Shown here: piece after piece, positions 23,979 through 32,565 of the stretch | Position numbering within the stretch: position 1 is the stretch's first letter | Layout: each line of letters opens with the position of its first letter | From: MGBC124762 sp048201935 | Lineage (GTDB): Bacteria > Bacillota > Clostridia > Oscillospirales > Oscillospiraceae | NCBI GenBank assembly: GCA_048201935.1 | Contig: DBFBGR010000017.1 | Location: 1 to 54,619 of the forward strand | Length of the DNA stretch: 54,619 nucleotides | Direction of reading: 5' to 3' | Program-made: the position numbers and the translations under genes | Notes under the pieces: generated by a model | Seen by the model: only the letters and a program-made list of their open reading frames with translations | Databases searched by the model: none | Told to the model about the DNA's origin: nothing

Positions 23979-25433
23979 TTATCCGGCCCGCCGCCAGGTG
24001 CTGGGACTGAGCATGATGAGCAACGGGAAGATCTCCAGCCGCCCCAAAAGCATATCCAGCATCAGCACGATCTTGGCCCCGGCGGAGAACATGGCGTAGT
24101 TGCCCGTGGGACCCACCAGCCCGAGGCCCGGGCCGATGTTGTTGAGGCAGGCCAGCACGGCGGTGAGGTTGGTCTCCAACGAGAAACCGTCGGCGGCCAG
24201 GACCAGGAAGGACGCTACCAGGATGGCGCAGTAGGCCGTCATATAGGTGGTGACGCCCTGAATGGTCTCGTCGGAGATGGTCCGGCCCTCAAAGCGTACT
24301 AGATTCACGCTCCTGGGGCGCAAGAACTGCCGCAGACGAGAGCGCATGGACTTCACCAGCAAAATGAGCCGGGCGGTCTTGATGCCGCCGCCGGTGCTGC
24401 CCGCGCAGGCCCCGCAGATCATCAGCACCATCAAAATACTGCGCGACAACTGGGGCCACAGATCGAAGTCCACCGTGGCGAAGCCCGTGGTGGTCATGAT
24501 GCTGGACACGGTAAAGGCCGCGTGGTGGAAGGCGTCGCGGAAACTGGGGTGCTGGAAGGCGATGTTCAGCGCGATGATGCAGATGGAGCCCAGCATCAAA
24601 CAGAGATATACCCACACCTCCTCGCTCTTGAGGACTTGCTTGACCTTGCCAATGAGCAAAAGGAAGTAGACGGTGAAGTTGATACCAAAAAGGGCCATAA
24701 ACACCGTGCAAACGGTCTGTAAATAGGGGGAATAGCTGGCCATGGAGTCGTTTCGCACGCCAAAGCCGCCGGTGCCGGCGGTGCCGAAGGCGGTGCAGAG
24801 GCTGTCAAAGAGGGACATCCCGCCCAGTAGCAAAAAGATGACGTTGAGCACCGTCAGGACGACATAGATGCCGTAGAGGATGGCGGCGGTCTGCCGGAGC
24901 TTGGGCACCAGTTTGCCCACATTGGGCCCGGGGCTCTCCGCCCGGAGGATGTGGACCGAGTCGCCGCCGCCCTTGCCCATGGGCACCACAGCCAGCAAAA
25001 ACACCAAAATGCCCATGCCGCCCAGCCAGTGGGTGAAGGACCGCCAGAACAACAGGCCCTTGGACATGGACTCCACCTCGGGCAGGATGGACGCGCCGGT
25101 GGTGGTAAAGCCGGAGATGACCTCGAACACCGCGTCCACATAGCTGGGGATCTCCCCGGAGAACCAGAAGGGGAGCGCCCCCACCAGCGACAAAACGGTC
25201 CAGCCCAGGGCGGTGATCAAAAAGCCCTCCCGGGCGTAGAAATGCCGGTCCGCCTTGCGGCAGAGCAGGCACAGCCCGCAGCCCAGGGTGGCGGCCACGA
25301 TCATGGTGGTGAGGATGGCCCGCAGCGCGCCCACCTCGCCGTGGAGCAGGCAGACTACCACGCTGGGGAAGAGGAACACGCACTCCAAAAGGAGCAAAAA
25401 GCCGAGCATGCGGCCAATGATCTTTCGGTTCAT
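23979..25433 (-). CDS. trkH: TrkH family potassium uptake protein
   Basis: This 484-residue membrane protein has the four-repeat K+ channel-like architecture of TrkH/KtrB. Selectivity-loop regions are visible as GFTTTGASIL, GTAGTGGFG, TTGFATVDF and LNNIGPGLG. RSFTHWLGGMGILVF is a TrkH hallmark. It forms the ion-conducting subunit with the cytosolic NAD-binding TrkA encoded 13 bp upstream. Confidence 0.95.
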   Translation of the reverse strand: MNRKIIGRMLGFLLLLECVFLFPSVVVCLLHGEVGALRAILTTMIVAATLGCGLCLLCRKADRHFYAREGFLITALGWTVLSLVGALPFWFSGEIPSYVDAVFEVISGFTTTGASILPEVESMSKGLLFWRSFTHWLGGMGILVFLLAVVPMGKGGGDSVHILRAESPGPNVGKLVPKLRQTAAILYGIYVVLTVLNVIFLLLGGMSLFDSLCTAFGTAGTGGFGVRNDSMASYSPYLQTVCTVFMALFGINFTVYFLLLIGKVKQVLKSEEVWVYLCLMLGSICIIALNIAFQHPSFRDAFHHAAFTVSSIMTTTGFATVDFDLWPQLSRSILMVLMICGACAGSTGGGIKTARLILLVKSMRSRLRQFLRPRSVNLVRFEGRTISDETIQGVTTYMTAYCAILVASFLVLAADGFSLETNLTAVLACLNNIGPGLGLVGPTGNYAMFSAGAKIVLMLDMLLGRLEIFPLLIMLSPSTWRRAG

Positions 25434-25446
25434 CGCCTGCGCCCTC

Positions 25447-26817
25447 TCAGTCCGCGAAAATGCTGTCCAGCTCGGTGACCGCCCGGCCTCCGGCGGTGAC
25501 CACGATGAGGGTGTCGCCGGGGTAGAAGCAGGTGTCGCCCTTGGGGATGAGGGTCCGGCCCTGGTGGGTGATGCAGGAGATGAGGATGCCGCTTTTGAGC
25601 GGAATGTCCTTCAGCGCCTCGCCGCAGTGGCGGGTGGCGGCCCCGGCCTGGAACTCCAGGGCCTCCGCCTGGCCGTCCACGATGGGGTGGAGGGCCAGCA
25701 GGCCCTCGGCGTCGGCGGCGGTGGACATGGCCCGGACGTAGCGCACGATGTTGGAGCAGCAAAGGGCCTTGGGGCTGATGATAGAGCCCAGGCCCACCTT
25801 GCGAAAGAGCTGGTCGTACTCCACCCGGTTGATCTTGGTGATGACCTTGGAGACCCCCAGGTGCTGGGCGAACATAGAGAGGACCACGTTCTCCTCGTCC
25901 ATGCCCGTCAGGGTGATGACCGCGTCAAAATTCTTGAGCCCCTCCGCGTCCAGCACCTCCTGGCGGGAGCCGTCGGCCTCGATGATGGTGGCCTTGGGCA
26001 GACGCTCGGCCAGGGTGACGCACCGGGCGTGGTTTTGCTCGATGATCTTCACGGTCATGCCGCTCTCCAGGCACCGGGCGGCCAGATAGAAGGCGATGCG
26101 GCTGCCGCCGATGATGAGCAGGCTCTTGACCTTGTGCTCCACCAGACCCAGACTGCGCACCAACTGGGCCAGGTCCTGTACCCCGGCGGTGACGAAGATG
26201 GTGTCGCCGCTTTGGAGCACGAAGGAGCCGCCGGGGATGTGCACCTGGCCGTCTCGCTGGACGGCGCACACCAGCACCTTCACCCGGGCGATCTCGTAGA
26301 GCTTGTGCAGCGGCAGACCCGCCAGCTTGGAGCCCTCCGCCACAGGCACCGCCACGATCTCCACCCGGCCCTTGGCAAAGCTCTCGCGCTTGAGGAAGGA
26401 GGGGAACTGCAAAAGCTGATAGGCCTCCAGCGCCGCGGCCTGCTCGGGGTTCACCGTGAAGGAAAGCCCCAGCTCGTCCTGCATGGACACCAGCTGGTCG
26501 GCGTACTCGGGGTTGCGGATGCGGGCGATGGTGTGGCCGCAGCCCAGCTTTTTGGCCGTCAGACAGGTCAGCAGATTCAGCTCATCCAGGCTGGTGGCGG
26601 CAATGAGCAGGTCGGCGCTCTCCGCCCCGGCCTCCCGCAGCGTGGCCATGGACGCGCCGTTGCCCACCACCGCCATCACGTCCAAAAGCTCCGCGCTCTC
26701 GCTGATGACCAGCGGGTCGGAGTCGATGATGGTGACGTTGTGGTCCTCCTGGGACAGCTGGGCGGCCAACGCCGCGCCCACCTTGCCGTCGCCTACGATG
26801 ATGATGTTCATATCCAT
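25447..26817 (-). CDS. trkA: Trk system potassium transporter TrkA
   Basis: This 456-residue cytosolic regulator has two tandem RCK units. The first NAD-binding motif is IIIVGDGKVGAALA at the N-terminus, and the second is LLIIGGSRIAFYLA near residue 240. Each Rossmann domain is followed by a TrkA-C domain. It gates TrkH in response to nucleotides. The ATG at 26817 follows a GGCGGGAT-like ribosome binding site, and a good promoter lies about 40 bp upstream. Confidence 0.95.
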   Translation of the reverse strand: MDMNIIIVGDGKVGAALAAQLSQEDHNVTIIDSDPLVISESAELLDVMAVVGNGASMATLREAGAESADLLIAATSLDELNLLTCLTAKKLGCGHTIARIRNPEYADQLVSMQDELGLSFTVNPEQAAALEAYQLLQFPSFLKRESFAKGRVEIVAVPVAEGSKLAGLPLHKLYEIARVKVLVCAVQRDGQVHIPGGSFVLQSGDTIFVTAGVQDLAQLVRSLGLVEHKVKSLLIIGGSRIAFYLAARCLESGMTVKIIEQNHARCVTLAERLPKATIIEADGSRQEVLDAEGLKNFDAVITLTGMDEENVVLSMFAQHLGVSKVITKINRVEYDQLFRKVGLGSIISPKALCCSNIVRYVRAMSTAADAEGLLALHPIVDGQAEALEFQAGAATRHCGEALKDIPLKSGILISCITHQGRTLIPKGDTCFYPGDTLIVVTAGGRAVTELDSIFAD

Positions 26818-26854
26818 CCCGCCTTTTCAGCGTGGAATTTCCTGCTAAAACCTT

Positions 26855-26882
26855 ATTATAACACAGAAAGTCTCATATGCAA
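26855..26882 (-). promoter_or_regulatory. Promoter of trkA-trkH
   Basis: TTGCAT (26877-26882), a 16-bp spacer and TATAAT (26855-26860) on the minus strand. Confidence 0.75.
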
Positions 26883-26894
26883 GGTAAAAAATCC

Positions 26895-26923
26895 TTGCGT
26901 GCCGCGCCTTGGCGATTTATAAT
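26895..26923 (+). promoter_or_regulatory. Promoter of the SLH-domain protein gene
   Basis: TTGCGT (26895-26900), a 17-bp spacer and TATAAT (26918-26923). Confidence 0.75.
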
Positions 26924-26959
26924 GATGAAAAGGGAAAAACCGTTTGAGGAGGAGAAAAG

Positions 26960-28447
26960 ATGAAGAAAAGATCTGTGTCCATTTTGCTGGTTCTGGCGCT
27001 TGCGCTGGGGCTGGCTGCGCCCTCCTTGGCTGCCGGGCCGTCCTTTACAGACGTCCCGGAAAGCTACTGGGGGTACGCCGACATCGAAGCGGTGGCCCAG
27101 GCTGGGTACATGAACGGGACCGGCAACGGGGCGTTTAGCCCCGAAATGAAGGTTTCCGTGGCCCAGTTCCTGACCCTGCTGGGGCGGCTGGTGTTCCCCG
27201 ATGTCAAGACCGAAGGGGCCGATTGGTTCGGTCCGTATGTGGCTGCGGCGCAGGAAGCTGGGTTGCTGACCGGAAGCCAGGTGGACGTAAACAACGTCGA
27301 GGCCGAGATCAGCCGCTACGATATGGCGGTGATCCTGCGGGCGGCGGCCAAGAAACTGGGTGTTGCTGAGAAAGCAGCTCAGTCCAGTGAGGTGGCCGAT
27401 TACCTGGACACACCCGCTCGGTACGTTGACGCAGTGTTGGCTGTCTACGGCATGGGGCTGATCAAGGGCGACCAGGCCGGGAACTTCAATGGTGGCAACA
27501 CCATGATGCGGGCCGAGGTCGCTACGGTGATCATGCGGTTGGCAAAGGCTAAACCGGGTGGCAACACTACTACCGAGCCAGAGAAGCCCACGGAGACGGA
27601 GAAACCCACCAATCCCATGGAAACGCCCCCTCCGGCCGAGCCGAAGTTTATATCCCAACGGGTCATTGGGTGGGTGCAATACAATTCTAAAGGTGACCCA
27701 CAAAACAATGGCATCGGTGTAGTCGGCATCCCTGTGGAACTCCGATACACTGAAGACAACGGCACCACCTACACCGTCATTGAGACGGCAACGACTATGG
27801 AGCGCGATGGAGGCAACAGCCCTGGGCGATTTGATTTTACCATTCAAATCGAAAAGGGGCTCTATGACCGTCACGAGGCCGGAGAAGGACAGTTCTACTT
27901 TAGCACTGAAGCCACTGTAAACGGTCAGCACTATGTCACCCAAGACCGCCGCACGGACGGAAAAGCAACTATCATACCAGTCACGGACTGGCTACGTTCC
28001 TTTGTAGACTTAGTCCCCCCAGATCGCGGGGAAACGACGGACATCACGGTAACGGCCTCTGTAATTGGCACAACGTATTTTCTGGGTAGTGATGGCCGAC
28101 ACCACATGAACTACTACTCGGATGGCCTGATTAGTGGCGATTATGTGCTTACAAATTCTACAGTAAAAATCTACTTTGACCCGCAACAAGAGGGTGTGCC
28201 CCGAGTTCTGATTGGAGAAACAACAGCGGATGGCGGCTCTATCCATGATACGATCCCAATTGACACGGCGTATTATCGTGCCACTGGCGCGTACTATGTG
28301 GTAGAGATCGAGGCCGTGCTGGATGGGCAACTTTGCACCAATATCAATCCCATACCACACTCCATGAGCGAACTTACAGGGAAAGATCGGAGGATGCTAT
28401 GGAAGATCCAAAGCAAAGAATACTATGAGGCATCCCTTAACCCATAA
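26960..28447 (+). CDS. S-layer homology (SLH) domain surface protein
   Basis: This 495-residue secreted protein has a signal peptide ending near ALA/AAG at residue 25. Three SLH modules follow at about residues 28-75, 92-140 and 150-195 (FTDVPESYWGYADIEAVAQAG, ADWFGPYVAAAQEAGLL and RYVDAVLAVYGMGLIKG). A Thr/Glu/Pro linker runs to about residue 225. SLH triplets bind pyruvylated secondary wall polymer, so it is cell-wall attached. The C-terminal 270 residues look beta-rich but I do not recognise them. The second half is visibly more AT-rich than its neighbours, suggesting a recently acquired or fast-evolving domain. Confidence 0.85.
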   Translation: MKKRSVSILLVLALALGLAAPSLAAGPSFTDVPESYWGYADIEAVAQAGYMNGTGNGAFSPEMKVSVAQFLTLLGRLVFPDVKTEGADWFGPYVAAAQEAGLLTGSQVDVNNVEAEISRYDMAVILRAAAKKLGVAEKAAQSSEVADYLDTPARYVDAVLAVYGMGLIKGDQAGNFNGGNTMMRAEVATVIMRLAKAKPGGNTTTEPEKPTETEKPTNPMETPPPAEPKFISQRVIGWVQYNSKGDPQNNGIGVVGIPVELRYTEDNGTTYTVIETATTMERDGGNSPGRFDFTIQIEKGLYDRHEAGEGQFYFSTEATVNGQHYVTQDRRTDGKATIIPVTDWLRSFVDLVPPDRGETTDITVTASVIGTTYFLGSDGRHHMNYYSDGLISGDYVLTNSTVKIYFDPQQEGVPRVLIGETTADGGSIHDTIPIDTAYYRATGAYYVVEIEAVLDGQLCTNINPIPHSMSELTGKDRRMLWKIQSKEYYEASLNP

Positions 28448-28473
28448 AGGGTCCAAAATTTAATACTCTTCCG

Positions 28474-28507
28474 ATGACCAGCAAGATTGCCTTGCTGGTC
28501 ATTTTTA
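28474..28507 (+). terminator. Terminator of the SLH protein gene
   Basis: A 12-bp stem ATGACCAGCAAG/CTTGCTGGTCAT followed by TTTTTAT. Confidence 0.9.
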
Positions 28508-28673
28508 TATAAATTTCCATTTACTCAAGGAGGTCAACTCATGTACAAGAAAGCAATTTCGTTTCTCTTAGTGCTCTGTATGCTGTTCAGCATGGTTCCC
28601 TTTGGAGGAACCGCACTGGCTGCAGATGGCACCGATGCAGACCCGTATGAAGTGTACAGCCAAAAGACAAGGG

Positions 28674-28700
28674 AAGACAAGGGGACGGTTCTTTTGTCTT
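28674..28700. repeat. REP-like palindrome
   Basis: AAGACAA (28674-28680) and TTGTCTT (28694-28700) flank a GGGGACGG core. From memory, palindromes of this type are dispersed in many Clostridia genomes, often in the company of REP-associated (Y1) transposases; no transposase is present here. Confidence 0.45.
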
Positions 28701-28710
28701 GTTCAAAACG

Positions 28711-28737
28711 AAGGGACGGCCCGATGGGCCGTCCCTT
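28711..28737 (-). terminator. Terminator-like hairpin downstream of the cysteine-rich gene
   Basis: A 12-bp perfect stem AAGGGACGGCCC/GGGCCGTCCCTT, with a short T run on the minus strand. A second inverted repeat (CGCCGTCCC/GGGACGGCG, 28762-28783) lies between it and the gene. Confidence 0.6.
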
Positions 28738-28794
28738 GTGTTACCGGAGGCTTCTAAGTACCGCCGTCCCACCGGGGACGGCGATGGAGCTCAT

Positions 28795-29016
28795 TTACCA
28801 ATCAAAGCCCGTGGCGCAGCCGCAGTCCACATCGCCCTGGTCGAACACCGTGGTGGGGACCAGGATGAAGGGCTGGTAGTCGGCCATGGAGATGGTGGCG
28901 GTGGGGATGTCGCTCTGGCAGCCGCACTGGCACGGACGGCAGCAACAGCAGCAACAGCCGCTGCCACCCTGGCCCGGGCTCTGACGGCCGGCGCGACGGT
29001 TCATGGAACCGCACAT
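28795..29016 (-). CDS. Small cysteine-rich protein with a six-cysteine run
   Basis: I do not recognise this 73-residue protein. It has a basic, Gly/Arg-rich N-terminus, then GCCCCCCRPCQCGCQ (six consecutive cysteines plus three more), a hydrophobic stretch (IPTATISMADYQPFILVPT) and a CGCATGFDW end. There is no signal peptide. AAAGGAGG lies 10 bases before the ATG, and a hairpin terminator follows, so it looks like a real gene. Cys-rich short proteins of this kind are common in spore coats and metal binding; either is a guess here. Confidence 0.6.
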   Translation of the reverse strand: MCGSMNRRAGRQSPGQGGSGCCCCCCRPCQCGCQSDIPTATISMADYQPFILVPTTVFDQGDVDCGCATGFDW

Positions 29017-29176
29017 GGCGTTTCAGCCTCCTTTTGTCGGTGGTGTTGAAGGGGAGAGGACCCCTCCACAAAGACAGTATACGCCCCCAGCCGACAAGGG
29101 GTGACAGCTCCTGCACCTTCGCCAGCTCTTTGCTGACCTTGCATGGCTCCTAGGGGCCCTTAGTATAAATGGGGGA
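29017..29176. other. Intergenic region before SRP RNA
   Basis: There is no gene here. A TATACT (near 29080, minus) could belong to the cysteine-rich gene, but no matching -35 is seen; a sporulation sigma promoter is possible but not demonstrable. Confidence 0.4.
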
Positions 29177-29205
29177 TTGCTAAATTTGGAAAGGTGTAGT
29201 ATAAT
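29177..29205 (+). promoter_or_regulatory. Promoter of SRP RNA
   Basis: TTGCTA (29177-29182), a 17-bp spacer and TATAAT (29200-29205). Confidence 0.8.
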
Positions 29206-29221
29206 ATGGAAAGTCTTGACC

Positions 29222-29486
29222 CGCCCGGTGGCGGGGCAAGGCCGCACTAGTCGGGGAGTTAGCGGTGCCCTGTACCTGCAACCCGCTACAGCAGGGATGA
29301 ATCCCGGCCCCCGGACCATTTCTGTGTCGTCTGACCCTCATAAGCGGCGATGATGGACCGGTCCCACGCAAGGCGGAGCCGTGAACCGTGTCAGGTGGGG
29401 AACCAAGCAGCACTAAGCGGTCCACCGCTTGTGCCGTGGGGGCGCCGGACCTGAGCTGGCTGTGGGGGTAACGGACATAGAGGTGG
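29222..29486 (+). ncRNA. ffs: Signal recognition particle RNA, large bacterial type
   Basis: The SRP domain hairpin TCAGGTGG-GGAA-CCAAGCAGCA (29391-29412) is unmistakable: it is the universal Ffh-binding helix with a GGAA loop and a compensatory GG/CC pair. Upstream, GGGGAGTTAGCGGTGCCCTG and a CAACCCGCTAC segment form the Alu domain found in Firmicutes. Ends are approximate; a weak GCTC/GAGC-TTTTTT hairpin near 29511-29531 may terminate it. The ffs-dnaX-ybaB order is typical of Clostridia. Confidence 0.92.
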
Positions 29487-29545
29487 CTTCAAAGGCCGGT
29501 GTGCGGCCGTGCTCTGCTACCGAGCTTTTTTGTGGAGGTGATGTT

Positions 29546-31201
29546 ATGTACCAGGCCCTATACCGCAAATACCGCCCTAAGACCTTTACCGACGTGGTGG
29601 GCCAGGCCCACATCACCGACACCCTGCGCCGCCAGGTGGCGGAAAACCGCCTGAGCCACGCCTATCTGTTTACAGGCACCCGTGGCACGGGCAAGACCAC
29701 CTGCGCTAAGATCCTGGCCAAAGCGGTGAACTGTGAGTACCCCGTGGACGGCGACCCCTGCAACCAGTGCGCCGCGTGCAAGGGGCTGGACAGCGGTGCC
29801 ATTTTGGACGTTTTGGAGCTGGACGCCGCCTCCAACAACAGCGTGGACTACGTCCGGGCCCTGCGGGACGAGGCGGTCTACACCCCCGGCAGCGTGAAGA
29901 AGCGGGTCTACATCATCGACGAGGTCCACATGCTCTCCAACGCCGCCTTCAACGCCCTGTTGAAAATTTTGGAGGAGCCGCCGGAGCACCTCATGTTCAT
30001 CCTGGCCACCACCGAGGTCCACAAGGTCCTGCCCACCATCAAATCCCGCTGCCAGCAGTTCGCCTTCAAACGCATCCTGCCCGGCGACATCGCCGCCCGG
30101 TTGACCTGGGTAGCGGGGCAGGAGGGCATCGAGCTCACCCCCGAGGGCGCGGACCTTCTCTCCCGCCTGGCCGACGGCGGCATGCGGGACGCGCTGAGCC
30201 TGCTGGACCAGTGCCGGGGCCGGGGCGGAGCCATTGACGAAGCCGCCATCATCGCCTCCCTGGGCATGGCGGGCAATTTGGAGACCGCCCAAATGCTCAC
30301 CGCCCTGGCCAAGGGTGATACTGCCGCCGCCTTGCAGGACCTGGCCCGGCTCTACAACGCGGGCAAGGACGTGAAGACCATGCTGGGTGAGCTGTCCAGC
30401 CTTTGCCGGGACCTGCTCATCCGCAAGACCGCCCCTCAGGGCGGCGCCGCTTTGCTCACCGGCGGCTATGACGACGCCACCATGCGGAGCCTTTCCGAGC
30501 TTTTGACCGCGCCCAGGCTCATCCAGATGCTGACGGTGCTCCAGCAGACCGTAGGCGAATTGGCCCGCAGCGGCAACCAGAGGACTGACGCGGAGCTCTG
30601 CCTCATCCGCCTGGGTGACCCCAGTCTGGACGGCAGCGCGCTGGGCCTGTCCGCCCGGGTGGCCCAGCTGGAGACCATGATGGCATACCCGCCCGTCCGG
30701 CCCAGCCAGCCCAGCCAGAGTGCCCCCGCCAAGCCCGCGGCCCCCGCGGCTCCCGCCCAGGAGCCGGAGGAGGACGTGCCCCCTCCCTGGGAGGACGCCG
30801 ACGCGCCGCCCCCGGAGGACCCGGAGCCGCCGGAGGTCGCCGACGAAGCCGTTGCGCCTCCCGTGGTCCAGCCCCCAGTGGCCGCACCTCAGGCCGGAGC
30901 AGGGGACCGGGACTTCTGGCCCGCGCTGCTGCCGGGCTTGAAGCCGCTGTTGTCCCCGGCGGTGTGGCCCTTTGTGTCCAACCCGGCCATGACAGAAGGC
31001 GTCTTAAGTGGCGACGAGCTGACCCTGGAGGCCAAGGTCAGCGTCACCAAGTCCATGATCGACAAGCCCGAGGTGCTGGACGTGATCGCCCAGGCCGCCC
31101 AGAGCCGTCTGGGCCGCCCCATCCGGGTCAGCGTTTCCGCCCCTGCGCCGACGGCGGGCACTATGGACGACCTGCTGGCTATGGGCCGGCAGTGGGAATA
31201 A
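29546..31201 (+). CDS. dnaX: DNA polymerase III subunit gamma/tau
   Basis: This 551-residue clamp-loader ATPase has Walker A GTRGTGKTT (residues 44-52), a zinc site from Cys63, Cys72, Cys75 and Cys78, Walker B IIDEVHML and the SRC motif (TIKSRCQQF). A Pro/Ala/Glu-rich linker spans about residues 415-465 before the tau-type C-terminal region. It loads the sliding clamp. The start is the ATG at 29546 after GTGGAGGTGATGTT; the open frame further upstream lies within SRP RNA and is not coding. Confidence 0.96.
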   Translation: MYQALYRKYRPKTFTDVVGQAHITDTLRRQVAENRLSHAYLFTGTRGTGKTTCAKILAKAVNCEYPVDGDPCNQCAACKGLDSGAILDVLELDAASNNSVDYVRALRDEAVYTPGSVKKRVYIIDEVHMLSNAAFNALLKILEEPPEHLMFILATTEVHKVLPTIKSRCQQFAFKRILPGDIAARLTWVAGQEGIELTPEGADLLSRLADGGMRDALSLLDQCRGRGGAIDEAAIIASLGMAGNLETAQMLTALAKGDTAAALQDLARLYNAGKDVKTMLGELSSLCRDLLIRKTAPQGGAALLTGGYDDATMRSLSELLTAPRLIQMLTVLQQTVGELARSGNQRTDAELCLIRLGDPSLDGSALGLSARVAQLETMMAYPPVRPSQPSQSAPAKPAAPAAPAQEPEEDVPPPWEDADAPPPEDPEPPEVADEAVAPPVVQPPVAAPQAGAGDRDFWPALLPGLKPLLSPAVWPFVSNPAMTEGVLSGDELTLEAKVSVTKSMIDKPEVLDVIAQAAQSRLGRPIRVSVSAPAPTAGTMDDLLAMGRQWE

Positions 31202-31232
31202 AGATCATCACGAGAAGGGAGCTGGAACACCA

Positions 31233-31580
31233 ATGGCCAAGGGATTCAACAGCCGCGGTATGGGCGGCATGGGCGGCGGCATCAACATGAACATGATCAA
31301 AAAGGCCCAGAAGATGCAAGAGGATATGCAGAAAATGCAGGAGGAGCTGGAGCAGGCCACCTACACCGCCGCCGCCGGCGGCGGCGTGGTCACCGCCGTG
31401 GTCTCGGGCAAGAAGGAGCTCAGCGAGCTCACCATCGACCCCGAGGCGGTGGACCCCGAGGACGTGGAGATGCTCCAGGACCTGATCATCGCCGCCGTCA
31501 ACGAGGCCCTGCGCTCCGCCGACGCCGCTGCCGCGGAGAGCATGCAGCGCCTCACCGGCGGGCTGAACCTGCCCTTCTGA
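31233..31580 (+). CDS. YbaB/EbfC family nucleoid-associated protein
   Basis: A 115-residue protein with a Gly/Met-rich N-terminus, a heptad-like helix (IKKAQKMQEDMQKMQEELEQ) and the conserved GGGVVTAVVSGKKELSELTI, typical of the YbaB DNA-binding family. It follows dnaX as usual. The expected next gene, recR, is not present; a terminator follows directly. Confidence 0.95.
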   Translation: MAKGFNSRGMGGMGGGINMNMIKKAQKMQEDMQKMQEELEQATYTAAAGGGVVTAVVSGKKELSELTIDPEAVDPEDVEMLQDLIIAAVNEALRSADAAAAESMQRLTGGLNLPF

Positions 31581-31595
31581 ACCATGTGTAAAAGG

Positions 31596-31628
31596 AAAGA
31601 GAGACGTTCCAGTGGAACGTCTCTCTTT
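31596..31628 (+). terminator. Bidirectional terminator after ybaB
   Basis: A 15-bp perfect stem AAAGAGAGACGTTCC/GGAACGTCTCTCTTT with T runs on both sides. Confidence 0.92.
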
Positions 31629-31631
31629 TTG

Positions 31632-32459
31632 TCAGGCGCTGTGAGCGCGCCGCTTTCGTAGCAGCCCTTCCCCGCAGTAGAAAAGGGCTGCCAGAGCCAC
31701 CGTGATCAAGGCGTAGACCAAGGCGGTGGAGAGCCGCCACATGGCCAGAGCCACGTGGTAACGTAGCAGGTTCTCAGTATAGGAAAGCCATGTGAGGACG
31801 GTAGATTGCTCCCAATATCCCCATCGCAGGGGCCAATAGGCCGCCGCGCCGCACAGCCAGAGCCCGACCACCAACTTGCGGCGCTTGGGCGCGGCCCAGA
31901 GCCCGCGGCGGAGGCACCAGGCGGTGAGCGGGACCAGGACCCACGGCGCGAAATACCACAGCGCGGGGCGATACAAGGGCCAATAATAGGGAGGAACAAA
32001 GTCCTCGAAGAACTGAACGGCCCAAAAGACGAACCAGGCGCACCACAAAGGGATGTTTTTCTTTGCCAGCAGACAGACCAGAGCGCAGCCCAAAAAGGGC
32101 AGGGCGATGAAGGACACGACGGTGAGCGGGTTGCCCCGCAGGGAAAAGACCAGGGCCAGCAGCGCCCCGAAAAGCAGCAGCGCGCTGCCCACCAAGACCC
32201 TGGGCGGCTGCTTTGGGGTGGCCGTGGCGGGCTCCGGGGCGGTTTCGGTGGGAAGATCAAGCCCGTCGTACTTGACCAGCTCGTCCAGGGTAACGCCGAA
32301 GACCTCAGACAGGCCCATGAGCTTGTCCAGCTCGGGCACCGAGGCGTCGGTCTCCCACTTGGACACCGACTGGCGGGATACCCGCAAGCGCTCCGCCAGC
32401 TCGGCCTGGGAGAGGCCCTGGGCGGCGCGCAGCGCGGCAATATGCGTGCCCAGCGTCAT
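31632..32459 (-). CDS. XRE-family helix-turn-helix membrane protein
   Basis: This 275-residue protein has an N-terminal XRE/Cro helix-turn-helix at residues 5-60 (LSQAELAERLRVSRQSVSKW), a Pro/Thr linker and about six membrane segments (residues 88-265). Membrane-bound XRE regulators of this kind are common in Clostridia; the target and signal are unknown. The start is the ATG at 32459 with AAAGGAGG. The frame runs on upstream through a tRNA gene and is not coding there. Confidence 0.85.
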   Translation of the reverse strand: MTLGTHIAALRAAQGLSQAELAERLRVSRQSVSKWETDASVPELDKLMGLSEVFGVTLDELVKYDGLDLPTETAPEPATATPKQPPRVLVGSALLLFGALLALVFSLRGNPLTVVSFIALPFLGCALVCLLAKKNIPLWCAWFVFWAVQFFEDFVPPYYWPLYRPALWYFAPWVLVPLTAWCLRRGLWAAPKRRKLVVGLWLCGAAAYWPLRWGYWEQSTVLTWLSYTENLLRYHVALAMWRLSTALVYALITVALAALFYCGEGLLRKRRAHSA

Positions 32460-32565
32460 AAGTGTTCCTCCTTTCCGGACCTTCTGGGTCCAGAATAGCA
32501 TAGTTGCGCCCAAAAGGCAACCAAGCCCGCTTGGAATGCCCGCAACTGGCGGTTGCAGATCAAAA

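Larger units (their letters stand above)
28541..28879 (+). pseudogene. Truncated secreted-protein gene
   Basis: A perfect AAGGAGGT ribosome binding site and ATG at 28541 lead into a good signal peptide (YKKAISFLLVLCMLFSMVPF, cleavage near ALA-AD). The mature part breaks after about 42 residues (DADPYEVYSQK). From there the frame runs through a REP-like palindrome and then antisense through the small cysteine-rich gene on the opposite strand, which gives a nonsense tail. I read it as the 5' remnant of a surface-protein gene, perhaps related to the SLH protein upstream, cut off at about 28670. Confidence 0.6.

Noticed and set aside
28674..28783. CRISPR array
   Set aside because: The GGGACGG repeats are hairpin arms of unequal length and spacing with no spacers; no cas genes are present.
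29429..29545. N-terminal extension of dnaX
   Set aside because: The extra codons lie in SRP RNA; the family start MYQALYRKYRP has its own ribosome binding site at 29546.
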